64,000 bases of DNA, from NCBI GenBank assembly GCA_033032865.1, contig JAWHQI010000061.1, positions 806,001-870,000 on the forward strand, written 5' to 3'. Made by a program: the position numbers and the translations under genes. Shown here piece by piece: positions 1 to 10,980 of this stretch; position 1 is the stretch's first letter, and each line of letters begins with the position of its first letter. This DNA is from Dactylorhiza incarnata (taxonomy: Eukaryota > Streptophyta > Magnoliopsida > Asparagales > Orchidaceae). The notes below the pieces were generated by a model. It ran no database searches. It was not told where the DNA came from and was given only the letters and a program-made list of their open reading frames with translations.

Positions 1-234
1 TGAAGATGTATCTCAGCAAAACCGCTGAGACGATGAGTCAAATCTGTTGAGACGAGCTTACTGTCTCAGCAGAGACACTGAGATGAGACAACGAGCCGCT
101 GAGAAGGCATCTAAGCAAGCCGTGCTGCAGATAGAAGAATCCGCTGAGACTTGAGTCTGTCTCAGCGGATCCGCTGAGACGGAAAAGAAGCAACCGCTGA
201 GACGAGGTCAGCTGCCGCTGAGAAGCAGCTAGCA

Positions 235-575
235 TCAGCTGAGACTTGGAGTGTTCATCGAACGCAGAGAGCAGTTCGTCGAACGCAGAAGACAGCTCGT
301 CGAACGCAGAAGACAGTTCGTCAACCGTTGATACGAGACAGAAGAAACAGCTGAGACTTGGCGTGTTCGTCGAACGCAGATCTCAGTTCGTCGAACGCTG
401 AGATGAGAAAGAAGCAAGCGCTGAGAAGAGGCGTGTTCGTCGAACGAAGAACACAGTTCGTCGACCACAGAGAAAGAATAGAGGCAAGCGCTGAGATCTG
501 GCGTGTTCGTCGAACACAGTATGGAGCTTTCGTCGAACGCAGATCTCAGTTCGTCGAACGCAGTTCAAATGTAAC
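235..575. repeat. Imperfect tandem array of GTTCGTCGAACGCAG units in LTR
   Basis: The near-palindromic core GTTCGTCGAAC recurs roughly ten times, often followed by GCAGA and separated by GCTGAGA-rich spacers. Together they form higher-order units of about 65 bp (for example starting near 361, 429 and 498). The upstream part, 1-240, is a related array rich in CCGCTGAGAC. The array lies in the U3 part of the copia LTR, where such repeats often act as enhancer-like units; that role is inference. Confidence 0.7.
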
Positions 576-999
576 CTGGCGGGTTCTGCCCTTGGCGGAA
601 TCTGCGGAAAGACTTTGTGGGGTCCGCTAATCTCTCTCATTCCTTTCAGAAGGACGACTGAGAGCCTTGAAGGTGGGGGATGTATAAAAGAAGAAGTTAG
701 GGCACTTTGGAACTACACACGGTCGCGTGCAAAACAAGAAAATTAACTGTTCCATTGACGGCTGGTGTTCTCCTCATTCTCCTCCTGCTCACTGAACAAG
801 GAAGAAGAATCTGAGAGAGAAAGTTAGCTCCCTTACCTGAAGGAGCAAGGTGATCTTCCATCCTTCATCTGAAGAGGAAGATCAGATTGTAGCTGTCATC
901 AACATCTCCAGCCACAAGATAGCACACTCTGTGCAGGAACTACAGAAGACTTTCACTGTGCTGTCTGTTGTAGTAAGTTCTCTCATCTTTCTGTAGGGC

Positions 1000-1290
1000 T
1001 TAACAGCCTGAGTTGTAGGACCATTTGGTCTGAGTTTGTAGGAACCTTTGGGTTCTGAGTTGTAGGGCTGAAGGCCTGAGTTGTAGGGCTTTACTGCCTG
1101 AGCTGTAGGAGGAGGATTCCTCTGAGTTATAGGACCTGGAAGGGGTCTGAGCTGTAGGATCAGGAGCTGATCTGAGGTAGGGCTGTTTAGCCTGAGTGGT
1201 AGGACCTGCTGTGGTCTGAGCTGTAGGATCAAAGGTTGATCTGAGGTAGGGTTTGGGAAAACCTGAGAGATCCTGAGGGATCTGTGTTGT
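1000..1290. repeat. Imperfect tandem array of CTGAGTTGTAGG units in LTR
   Basis: Units of roughly 30-40 bp built on CCTGAGTTGTAGGGCT or GGTCTGAGCTGTAGGA repeat about nine times. The array is inside the LTR upstream of the TATA-like ACTATAAATTC at about 1393. The antisense ORF spanning 882-1232 is simply this repeat translated. Confidence 0.7.
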
Positions 1291-1538
1291 AAGCTCTTGG
1301 AGCTGAGTTGGAGGAGTTGGCCCTGTCTAACACACTGTTAGAAGGGTGAAGGGGGAAAGTGGACTACCCAAAGACACACTGTCTTTGGGGAACCACTATA
1401 AATTCTTGTGTGCTGTCTGTGTTTGTTGATTTGCTTAAACTAACTCAGAAATCAGCTAGGGTACTTAGAGGAAAAATAAAAGAAACCTATTCACCCCCCC
1501 TCTAGGTGATTTAGACTACAAACTTATAAACTTACAAG

Positions 1539-1550
1539 TGGTATCAAAGC
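1539..1550 (+). promoter_or_regulatory. Primer-binding site, initiator-Met tRNA type
   Basis: TGGTATCAAAGC lies two bases after the LTR end. It differs by one base from TGGTATCAGAGC, the complement of the plant initiator methionine tRNA 3' end that primes copia reverse transcription. Confidence 0.85.
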
Positions 1551-1616
1551 GAGGTTGGTCAAGAAGGACTTAACAGCCTGACCAGATCCTAAAAGGTTTA
1601 GTCAAATCAAATCTCA

Positions 1617-2375
1617 ATGGCCTCCCCTGGATTGCAGAAGGAAATGAGGTCCATAAAGTTACCCATATGCAACAAAGAGAACTTTGGCATATGGAAGCAA
1701 AAGATCAGACTGTTTATGGAAGCATCTGATCCAAGGATTTACATCACAGTCATGGAAGGACCCTTCACCTTTCAAACAGCCTCCACCACAGATCCAACAA
1801 GGAGAGTGGCCAAACTATTCAAAGACTTGACCAAGGATGAACTTGAGTTGTTCACCATGGACAAAAGGGCCCAGAACATCATAGTCAATGTTATTGATGA
1901 TTCCACCTTTCAAAACTTGGTACACTGCACTTCTGCCAAGGAAATGTGGGATACATTGATAGTATATATGGAAGGGACAGCTGAAGTTAGGGATGACATG
2001 AAGTCACTCCTTAATCAAGAGTATGAAGCCTTCAGACAGCAGAGCCAGGAGAGCATCTCCATGTGTTATGAGAGGTTCTTCAGAATAATTAATGAGATGA
2101 AAACCTATGGGAGGGCATTCACCAACTATGAGCTCAATGATAAGTTCCTCAGATCTCTAACTAGGGACTGGGACACAAAAATTTGTGCCATCAGGGAAGT
2201 GTCCAAGCTTGGTGAGACCCCAACTCACACATTGTTTGGAAAGTTGCTCTCCTATGAGATGCAGCTGTCTGCAAGGAAGGAAGAGGACACCTCTACAAGG
2301 GCTCGGCCAAGGGAGAAATCTGTAGCTCTCAAAGCTGATAGCTCCAAGAGAAGCAAGAGCAAGATGGTGTCTCCC
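1617..2375 (+). pseudogene. Copia gag, N-terminal part, interrupted by hAT insertion
   Basis: The ATG at 1617 opens a reading frame with the UBN2/retrotran_gag type of plant copia gag. It begins with a KLPICNKENFGIWKQK segment, the usual first helix with the W-x-W/K core. A central region follows with AKEMWDTL and the conserved MCYERFFRIINEMKTYG block. The frame is open until about codon 253, where the hAT element enters right after a Pro codon. The apparent C-terminus read through to 2426 is hAT DNA. Gag forms the particle that packages element RNA. The frame resumes at 6843 without a shift, which places the insertion site. Disrupted, so not functional as it stands. Confidence 0.85.
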
Positions 2376-2379
2376 TGCG

Positions 2380-2560
2380 AGCGGTTCGGTTTGGGTCGGT
2401 TTGGACCCAAACCGAAACCGAACTGACATGCTTCGGTTTTCGGAAGGTCCAAACCGACCCGAACCGAACCCGATCGGTTCGGTTTGTTGTCGGTTCGTTT
2501 TTTTATCGGTTTGTTGCGGTTCGGTGTCGGTTTTTGTATGGTATGTAGAGTTGCAGAGTT
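2380..2560. repeat. hAT subterminal CGGTTCGG repeats, left end
   Basis: At least eight copies of CGGTTCGG or its complement lie within 180 bp, in both orientations. Such clusters are transposase-binding subterminal repeats in hAT elements. The matching cluster at the other end is 6668-6834. Confidence 0.75.
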
Positions 2561-3505
2561 GCTCCAAATTTTGATGGCTAAGTGTCGGATGCCATCGTGA
2601 CTCTATTCTGTCATTGGCATCTCTCAAGTTGAATCAGAGGCTGTTGATATCAAGCAGCAGAGATGGTGCCATTAAGGTTTGGAAATAGAACAGTGCGAAG
2701 CTTGAAGGTCTTTACCTGCACATACTTATTTGAATTTAGCACATCATAGTTGTCTAATCTAGTATGCACTTCAGTGTTCTTTGACGGCGTAATCAGTTGA
2801 TTTAACCTGATAAATATTTGATTTCACAACCATCTCATAGGCCATTTGTTTGAGGCGGTTGATGTCGATGTTTTAAAATTATCAATCATTATGTCCTGCG
2901 GATGATATTATTCAAATATGAGGAAGGGTGTCTCTCATGCCCTTTTCAACATAAAGTAGGAGATCACTAAACAAAAAGGATATTAAAGGAACAAATCATA
3001 ATAGAAAGTTACTTTCATCAAAGCTATCTCAAAGAAGCAATCCCAACCTTTTATGGCTAGGATCAGGAAAAAGGGAAAGTGCAAATAAGTCCTTAAAGAA
3101 AAAAAATTGCATTAACATAAACGCATAACAATTAGGATGTACATTAAAAAATGCACGAAACAAATCCCCATAAGTACATTCTTGTCCGGATTGAGTTGAA
3201 CCAAGAATTTGCTGGATAAAATGGCCGCATCAGAACTTCTACTGGGACTGTGTGAAAGATCAGCATGGCGATGTACATTCCAGGCTCGAAGTAGAATTTG
3301 ATCTCTATTGGAGGGTTGAATACATAGAAGGTGATAAACAATAGTAGAAAGTTGACTAAGATCTTCCTTGACTAAGATCTTCCTTGACATTCATGCATTT
3401 AAAAGAGAACCAACCATTTCATGACTCATTCTTGGAAACATTGATTTCCAACTCTGGCAAGAAGAAGAAAATATTGTTAATAAAATCGCAAAATTGCTTC
3501 GCAAA
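2561..3505. other. hAT internal non-coding region downstream of the transposase
   Basis: AT-rich sequence between the left terminal repeats and the transposase stop codon. I see no coding feature. It contains a small duplication, TGACTAAGATCTTCCT, twice at about 3353-3384. It presumably holds the transposase 3' UTR. Confidence 0.5.
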
Positions 3506-5659
3506 CTAAATATTTGAGTTTATGAAAAAATAGTTACCTTTGTCCAAAACTTCATATTTTTCAACATCCACAAGTATTTCATCCATGTCATTAATGTGTG
3601 GCTTGCAACGCAACCAATCGCTAGTACAAATAAGTGCTTCGACGGTCTTTGGTAGTAGTGAACTTCTGAATTGATCAAGGATTCGTCCACCGGTGCTAAA
3701 AGCCGACTCGGATGCTACCGTTGATATTGGAATCGCTAGAATATCTCTAGCTATTTTTGATACAATAGGAAACCTTGAAGAGTTGATTTTCCACCAATTC
3801 AAGATATCAAAGTTTGGTTGTATCTTCAATGCATCCTCCTCTATGTATTGTAATATTTCAGACTTACGAATTGTTGAACTTGAATCTTCATCTTCATTAT
3901 CATCTTGAAACATATTTTTTTGATAAGTTGCAAAAGTATATTCCACATCTCCTTGGTCGTCCTTACAAATACCTGACGTTGTTGCTTGGCAACTTAGAGC
4001 TTGACTTAAAGATGGATTGTCAACATTATTATAGTGATCAAACAATCGATAGATTGTACTTTCAGCCATTCCAAGTATTTCCCTTGCTTTTATATTGTCC
4101 GTCACCGCAAATAGACATTTTGATAGCCTTTTTAATTTATATTGAGGATCTAAAATAAAAGCAACATACAATAATATATTACTTTTTTCTAAACCACCCC
4201 AATATTTATCAAATTTTATCTTCATGCGATGTGCAATAGAACTAATATCAGAGTCATAACTGCAACACATCGTTTTGATCATGTGCTCCATCATTGAAAT
4301 ATTTTGAAAGAATAAGTGTGAGGTTGGATACTTGGACCCTGAAACCTCTAAAGTAACTGTGTAAAACATTTTCAAAAGCTTTACAAATACTCTTGCATTT
4401 TTCCAATCATCTCCATTAGGTGGGTCATTCTCAAAATTGCTTTGATAAGAGAAATCATCCACTAATCTAGCAAATGCTCTTTCAAATTTTATTGTTGTTT
4501 CTAGCATCAGATAAGTTGAATTCCATCTTGTATCTACATCCAAGCATAAAAGAGCTTTGCTCTCTCTGCATTTTTAACACAATTCTTAAATTTTTCAAGA
4601 CGTTGTGATGATGACTTGACATATTTAACCGCTGATCGTATCTTCTCAATTGATTCATTGTATTCAAGCAACCCATCTTTAACAATTAGATTCAGAATAT
4701 GTGCAGTGCATCGAACTTGCAAAAACTCATGACATAAAATAGTGCTTTTCCAATCTTTTGTTTGTCTTGTCAAAGATCTTGCAACTACATCATTGACTGA
4801 GGCATTGTCCATCGTTATTGTGAATATTTTTTTAATATCCCACGCTGATAAACACTTCATTATTTCTGAACAAATTCCCTCACCACTGTGATCTACTATT
4901 CTTACAAAATTTAGAATCCTTTTATGTAATTTCCACTCTTTGTCTATCCAGTGACCAGTGAGACACATGTAGCCATACTTTTGAATGGAAGTCCACGTAT
5001 CGATTGTCAAGCATATTCTTTCAAAATTTAATAATTTTTTCAATTTTTGCTTCTCCTCAACGAAAAAGGTCAATGCAATATTTAGCTATAGTGGTACGAG
5101 AAGGTACATTAAACCTCGGTTCTAATTGGTTGGAGTAATATCTAAATCCTTCATGTTCAACAAATTTAAATGGTAACTCATCCACAACTATCATTTTAGC
5201 CAAAGCTTTTTTGCACTCTATCTCCTCAAACTTAATAGCTTTTAGTGATCCAATTGTTGCACCATCCTCCTTCTTTTGAGTAAAAGATAACATTTTTTGT
5301 TTGCTCTCAACTTGTCTGAACCTACATAAAGTTATCATATGTGTCCTTAAAGCGCTGGTGCCATTCTTCTTCGGATCAGCTGCATATACCTTACTACAAT
5401 ATTTACATTTAGCTTTATCTCTTCCTTCGCCATCCTTAAGCTTACTAAACCACTCCCACACTGCAGATTTATTTCCAGCACTAGCTCCTTCAGGCTCAGT
5501 GTTAGTGTCGTCAATTTTTTGTTTCTTGAACATATTTGGTGATACGTCCTCCTCCTGAGAGGGTATAGGTTCCACTACCACAGTTCTTATCTCAGACGGT
5601 TCCTCAACGACTTCCTTTATTATTTCTTTTCCTCTGTACTGTTTTGAAGAAGAGGACAT
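3506..5659 (-). pseudogene. hAT transposase (zf-BED, RNase H-like, dimerisation domain), two frameshifts
   Basis: Three overlapping open segments read 5659-5057, 5073-4534 and 4543-3506. The first has an acidic leader and then a BED zinc finger (WEWFSKLKDGEG, CKYCSKVYAADPKKNGTSAL, H). The second has the hAT RNase H-like core: IDTWTS (first Asp), TMDNASVNDV (second Asp) and CTAHILNLIVKDGL. The third starts at DVDTRWNSTYLML and ends in the hAT dimerisation block with ASESAFSTGGRILD and a WL motif. Together they are the full length of RICESLEEPER-like transposases, about 700 residues. Both breaks look like one extra T in short T runs (around 5065 and 4540). The gene is otherwise free of stops, so it died recently or the breaks are sequencing slips. 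Normal role: cut-and-paste transposition of the surrounding element. Confidence 0.85.
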
Positions 5660-6667
5660 CTACATAAATAAATTAACATGAAACATATAATTTAATCATA
5701 TGAACCATTAAACATATATCTGAGAACAACTGAACAACTGAACAATTTAATCATTGAACCAAATGAACCTTCAATCTGAGAACAATTTAATGAATCTGTA
5801 ATGTACCTTTGGGTATGGTTCTTCACTATACTCTGCTTCAGAACAATTTCCTAAATCCACTTTGACTGCTTTGAACCTACTGAAAATGCTGAACAGGATG
5901 AGGCACTACAAGTTCTTGAAAAGGCTACTTTGGATGGCAGATGCGAATCACTTGAAAATGTTGCCAATTTTTTTCTTGGCGTTTCTCTTTCAGCTCAAAC
6001 TAGGTCATCTGTTTGACTGTTTCTGATTCAGAAAGAATTGCTAAACAGGATGAGGCACCACAAGTTCTTGAAAAGGCTGAGAAAATTAATCAAGTAAAAG
6101 ACTATAGAGTAATATATCATCTCAGCTTAGAAAATGCTGAACAGAGGAAGTTGGAATCACTCGCACAGATCAAAAGCTTGCAGAATAAAACTATCAAACC
6201 TTCTTGAAATCAGCGTCAATGGCCGATGATAACTAAGGGTGCGAGCTCTATCTGAAGGAGGGATTGAAGGAGGGATTGAAGATGAAAACTCGATGACGCT
6301 CAGTCGCTCATTGATGCTTGCGCTCAGCGTCAATGGCCGATGCCAGCTTCCGTCTTCCGTCTTTTTGGCGTGCGTGAACTGTGAAGTAGTCAAGTAGCGC
6401 TGCAGCGGTGAGGTGAGCCGGTGATTCAGACCTAAATTTTTATGTATAAGCCAGCTAGGCCTAAGAGCCTAAGAGTCTAAGACTTTAATAGTTTAATAGC
6501 TAGCAGCAGCCAGCCGTGAACGGTGAACCGAACTAGTGACATATAATGATATAAATAATAGCTAAGAGTCTAAGACTTTAATAGCTAACAGCGATAATGA
6601 GCAGAACTAGTGACATATAATGATATAAATAATTTAAAAATTAAAATTATTATAATATATTAATATT
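5660..6667. other. hAT 5' region with coding-like remnant of unknown origin
   Basis: This holds the leader of the transposase gene (minus strand). On the plus strand, 5871-6207 looks like degenerate coding sequence. One stretch reads ENAEQDEALQVLEKA, and a second copy of the same peptide (KQDEAPQVLEKAEK) follows within 170 bp, so it is an internal repeat. I do not recognise the source; it may be a captured host exon. A 13-bp duplication (AGGAGGGATTGA) near 6256-6281 is absent from the second copy at 21800. The rest (6400-6660) is AT-rich with TCTAAGACTTTAATAG repeated. Confidence 0.45.
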
Positions 6668-6834
6668 AGTCGGTTCAGTTTGGTCGGTTTTTACAAGCTC
6701 CAAACCGAACCGAACCGATATGACTTCGGTTTTCACAAGCTCCAAATCGAACTGACACCGAACCGAGCGGCTCGGTTTCACAATCGGTGCGGTTCGGTCG
6801 GTTCGGTCGGTTTTGTCGGTTTTCGGTTTTTGCT
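6668..6834. repeat. hAT subterminal CGGTTCGG repeats, right end
   Basis: A dense CGGTTCGGTCGG/ACCGAACCG cluster mirrors the left end. It stops at GTTTTTGCT just before the point where copia gag resumes. Confidence 0.75.
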
Positions 6835-6842
6835 CCTCACCC

Positions 6843-7655
6843 TTACCTCCAAGGAGATGTGCTGAACCTGAAGTCAGCACCTCAGGATGTTCTTCATCTG
6901 ATGAAGAGTTTGCTGCCTTTTCAAGGCAGTTCAAGAAGATGATGAAGAGAAAGATATGGAGGAACATGCCCTCCTCATCATCACATTACAAGAAGGATAA
7001 CAGCAAATCTGAAAGACAGCACCCAAAGGGTGACATGTATGATTCTAAACTTAGTAAACATGTTTCTAACAACATAATTTGCTAAAGCTGCAGCAAACCT
7101 GGACATGTCATAGCTGACTGTCCAGCCAAAAGAAAGGTGAGTGGTGATAAGAAGCATCATCATCACAAGGATAGGAAGGGAGAAAAATCCCTCCTAGCAA
7201 AGAAAGAAAGAAGCTGGAGTGAATCTGATCCATCAGCATCAGATTCAGAGAATGAAGAAGAAGCCTACATTGGGCTAGTTGCAGCAGAAGAAGATGAAAA
7301 CTATCCATCTGCAAAGGTTGGAATCAGGGCCCCTCTATCACACTCAGATAATGATGAAGAGGAGGATGAAGAAGACATTGTTCAGCTAGGCCTTATGGCC
7401 TTCATTGATGAGGAAGGTAGTCAGAATATGTCTGACAATGATCAGGTACTAATTCATTCTACTCCTATTTCCGATCATGTTGCATGTCAAGAATCTGAAG
7501 CACAGCCATCATATGATGGAAGTGAGTCAGAAGCTGAGATAGATGTCAATCAATTGATTGAAAGATATGGTGCTCTCTTGACACCTCTGAAGAAGAGCAA
7601 GAAGCTTGCCAAGAGGCAAGCCCAGGAAATAGCTTTCCTTAAGCTGGCTGAAAAC
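6843..7655 (+). pseudogene. Copia gag, C-terminal part with stop in the zinc knuckle
   Basis: The gag frame continues in phase with the N-terminal part. It has a basic KKMMKRK segment and a retroviral-type CCHC knuckle (C-x2-C-SKPGH-VIAD-C) at about 7080-7125. A His/Lys-rich linker (KKHHHHKDRKG) and a long acidic Ser/Asp/Glu tail with SDNDEEEDEEDIV follow. TAA at 7083-7085 falls inside the knuckle, between its first two cysteines. The sequence is cut at 7655 by the CACTA terminus, so protease, integrase and RT of this element are not present here. RNA binding by the knuckle is the family role. Confidence 0.8.
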
Positions 7656-7935
7656 AACTACAAGAAAACAGTCATTTAGTGACGAAAAAATTGTGACGAA
7701 AAATATTTCGTCATTAAAAACACCTTATTAGTGACGGAATATAGTTTGTCACTAAAGACATATCTTCAGTGACGAAATAAATATTTGGTCACTAAAGACA
7801 TATCTTTAGTGACGAAATATAAGTTCTGTCACTAAAGTAATTTTTCTAAAGTATTTAGTGACCAAAAATAATTTAGTCACTAAATTATTTATTTAGTGAC
7901 CAAGAAAATTAGTCACTAATTATCAAAATTTTGGA
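7656..7935 (+). repeat. CACTA left terminus and subterminal repeats
   Basis: AACTACAAGAAAAC is followed by alternating TTAGTGACGAAAT and GTCACTAAAGA units, about a dozen in 260 bp. In En/Spm these bind TNPA. The first base is A instead of the canonical C. Confidence 0.8.
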
Positions 7936-9180
7936 GTTTCTTTCATAAAAAAATTCATTTATTCTCTCCTAATAAGAATGCGTTTCATGTGCCTTTCAAA
8001 ATTCTTGTTTCTCATGAAAACATCATCGGAAGTAATACGATCCATGCCGTCGCCGCCCCAATCTTTTCATAGATTCATCAATGTTGGGGGAGCCGACGAA
8101 TGGGGTACGTGGGGTACTGTGAGAGAACGAATTAAAAATAATATTGTGCAACAAATTAAAAATGTTCCTTCAGCTTTAGACAACTATCCGCACACCTAAA
8201 TCACTATTTCCAATCGATAAGTTTATGATTAAAATTACAGACAACTATCCACGTACACACATCTAAAATCATCACTATTTCCAATTAATCCATATATATA
8301 AGTTTATAATTAAAATTACACTTATTATATACACTTTTTATATCCGCACATCTAAAATTCGTGAGAAGCTCTGTTCTTATTCGTGAATGCCCTAGCCTCT
8401 TCTGCGCGCGCGAATCCCCCATTTCTCCCGTCGTCGCCGTATCTAGTGACCCTGCGCTGCATTCCATGCCCCGAGAAGATCGACGAACAGAGCTCTCTTC
8501 TTCAGTTCTTCTTCCGTTAATCCTGAGTTTTCGTCTTCATTCTCCATCTCTTCGAGGAGATGAGGGTAGCGACGGACTAGGTATAATCATATAAGCTCCT
8601 CACGAATTTTTTTTCCTTTTGCTTCGAGAAGATGTAACTCATCTTCAAGTCCGTTTTCATTTAGTGACGAAATATATTTGGTCACTGAAGACACCATTTT
8701 AGTGACGGAATATAGTTCTTCACTAAAGCCATTTCTTTGATGACGAAATAAATATTTAGTCACTAAAGACATCTTTAGTGACGAAATATTACTTCCGTCA
8801 CTAAAGTAAATTTTCTATAGTATTTAATGACCAAAAAAATTAGTCACTAGTGATCAAAATTTTTAAGTTTCTTTCATTAAAAAATTCATTTATTCTCTCA
8901 CAATGAGAATGCGTTTCAAGTGCCTATCAAAATTCTTCTTTCTCATGAAATCATCGATCATTGGAGGTAATACGATCCACGTCGTCGCCGTCCCAATTTA
9001 TTGAATGATGAAATTAGAGGTTAATCACTAAATAATATTTTTCAATTAATTAGTTATTAAAATTAATATTTGATAACTAAATTTGTTTGTTTAGTAATCA
9101 AAATAATATTACACACTAAAAATTAATGTTTAGTGACGAATATATTTCGTGGCTAAATCATTTCACAAAAGAAAAACATC
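7936..9180 (+). repeat. Duplicated CACTA 5' leader segment
   Basis: The block of subterminal repeats plus leader at 7680-8056 is repeated at 8655-8993. Shared landmarks are AAAATTCATTTATTCTCTC, ATGAGAATGCGTTTCA and a GTAATACGATCCA...GTCGCCG stretch. Between the copies, 8350-8600 looks like a transcribed leader (pyrimidine-rich, then a GT donor near 8581). 9000-9150 holds a third weak cluster of TAGTGACGAA motifs. No protein gene is convincing here. Confidence 0.6.
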
Positions 9181-10943
9181 CCGCCTCTATTTCATTATCG
9201 CGCCCCATTACTTCCGTCTGTCTATTTCGGTTTCTGCCCTAACTCTTGTGATTTCTCTTCATTCCTCGCCTCTTCTCGACGAGCCTCTGGACGACGAGCC
9301 CGTTCAACTCCCTCGACGACCTCCGCTCGATCCTCCGCCCTCTCGAAAACCTCTGCCCTCTCGACTACCTCCTCCGCTCGATCTGACGACGCCAGCCCTC
9401 TCGACGACGACGACGACCTCCGCTCGATAAAGGGGTAAATACATTTCTTCCGTTGCTTTGATTTCTGCTTGATTTTTTTTCGATTTCTGCTTGTGTTGTG
9501 GATTCGATTTCTGCTTGTGTTGTGCACGACTTCTAACCTCCTTCATCGATCAGCGATTAGGGTCCCCTCTTCCAATAAAATCTAAGGTTTATCCTATAGA
9601 AACCCCCGTAGCAAGCTGCTTACCTTCAGAATCTAGGGTTTGTGAAGTAAATAACTAATCCAAAAAATGCATCTTGTCCAACGAAAAACTGCCAAAGGTG
9701 TCATTTTTTTTGAAGAAAAACAGGCGTACCTCTAGTTTTGGTTTTGACCCAGAAATGCATCTTGTCCGACGAAACAAATTTAAGATTTTTTTTTACAGGA
9801 TTGTGCAAATTATATTTTTTTTTATTTTTAATCCAAAATATCATCTTTTTTTCTTGTTACAAAAAAAAAACTACTATTTTCAGTTCAACTGGTTAACTAA
9901 GGCTTTGTTTGGCGGCTTATTTCCCCCGGTGAGTTTGATCAAAAATGCAATTATCATAGAGACCGCTACTAAGAAAATAAACTAGTTTTGTGCATAAAAT
10001 GCATGAAAATTTTTAGTTGAGGTCGGGCGTTCGCCACCACGCCAAACGAAGCCTAAATATACGGAGCCCAAAAATTCTAATTTGAAATATGATTTCTTTT
10101 TTTTTTGACCAAAATGATAATTTTTCATATACGCTAACAAAATAAATATTTTAACCATCACCCAAACCTCCATAAAGCCTACCAATTTTATACTAAATAT
10201 TTTAGTGGACGATTCTATGCGCTATTAGTTCAATGTCGTAGCCAATAATGGAAACATGTGCCTTTCTCTTAGTTTTTATTAGCATGATTTGTGTATTTTA
10301 TAAGGTATTTGAGCTGAACAACATATCAATTATATTTGATTTAAAGTATTTTGATATTCGAAGCTTTATTTAGGAAATTAATTTGCTTTAAAGTAGATGT
10401 GTCTTGATTGGGTGAAACTTGCTCATCTGGAACCTCCATTTGATTATTAAGCATGCTCCTTTATTGTTGATTATTAGTTATTATTACCTTTGTTTTTTAT
10501 CTTTCTAAATAGAACAAAATGTATTTTGATATTCATGTATGAAGAATTCTCTACTTCACTAATGCTAACATTGTAGTTGATCAGTATCACAGATTCTCTA
10601 CTTCAGTATTACTTCACTATATTTGTTTCTATATGGAATTCTTTTTGCATTGGGAAATTGACATGCAAAACTTGTTTGTATAATATTTTTCATATGTATA
10701 CACTAGTTACATTCTAATGGGACTAACTCAAGAGATAAATAACTAATCCATTAAATTCATAGGATTTTTCATTCCAAGTATTCTTGGCGTTTTAGCAACA
10801 TTATTTCATCTTATCTTTTTTGTTTTCCAATGCAAGTATTCTTGGTGTTTTGTCAACATGATTTGATCTTATCATTTTGTTCTCAATTGGTTAATTAATG
10901 TTAACATGTTTATATCCTTGAAATTTATTTATGTTAAAGCAAT
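9181..10943 (+). other. CACTA 5' leader and long intron-like region
   Basis: A pyrimidine-rich leader (9181-9440, CTCGACGACGA repeats) is followed by GTAAAT at 9436. Then comes about 1.5 kb of AT-rich sequence with no credible ORF, up to the TNPD start. A long first intron fits, but acceptor and donor are inference. One MITE lies inside (9901-10053). Confidence 0.45.
9901..10053. mobile_element. Tourist/PIF-Harbinger-like MITE, 153 bp
   Basis: It starts GGCTTTGTTTGGCG and ends with the complement of GGCTTCGTTTGGCG, flanked on both sides by TAA (9898-9900 and 10054-10056). A 3-bp TAA/TTA duplication is the hallmark of PIF-Harbinger. Its terminus differs by one base from that of the Harbinger element at 41375 (GGCTCTGTTTGGCG). 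Confidence 0.8.
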
Positions 10944-10980
10944 TTGTTTTTATTTATTTATTTATTGATGTATAGCTCAA

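Larger units (their letters stand above)
1..1536 (+). mobile_element. Ty1/copia 5' LTR, 3' part (left end outside window)
   Basis: The stretch ends in CTTACA at 1536, directly before a primer-binding site and a copia gag, so it is the right part of a 5' LTR. Near the end is the usual promoter-proximal text of plant copia LTRs (paired GTGGACTACCC and GGGAACCACTATAAATTC motifs, about 1360-1402), followed by a pyrimidine tract (1493-1505). Much of the LTR is simple repeats, listed separately. The left boundary is outside the window. No real gene is seen here; the short ORFs are repeat translations. Confidence 0.75.
2376..6834 (-). mobile_element. hAT transposon nested in copia gag
   Basis: A 4.5 kb insertion splits copia gag. 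Both ends are packed with CGGTTCGGT/ACCGAACCG subterminal repeats in opposite orientation, and the interior encodes a BED-finger hAT transposase on the minus strand. The exact termini are uncertain. If the gag frame is used as a guide, the flanks are TGTCTCCC (2368-2375) and CCTCACCC (6835-6842), which match at only 5 of 8 positions, so a decayed 8-bp target duplication is possible but not proven. A large part of it (5343 to 6834) is duplicated at 20883-22376. Confidence 0.8.

Noticed and set aside
7680..8830. Regularly spaced short repeats resembling a CRISPR-like array
   Set aside because: Repeats are variable, in both orientations, tied to transposon termini and in a plant genome.
9149..9546. 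ORFs of 80-101 codons rich in Ser/Arg/Glu
   Set aside because: Arise from CTCGACGAC repeats in the CACTA leader on both strands.
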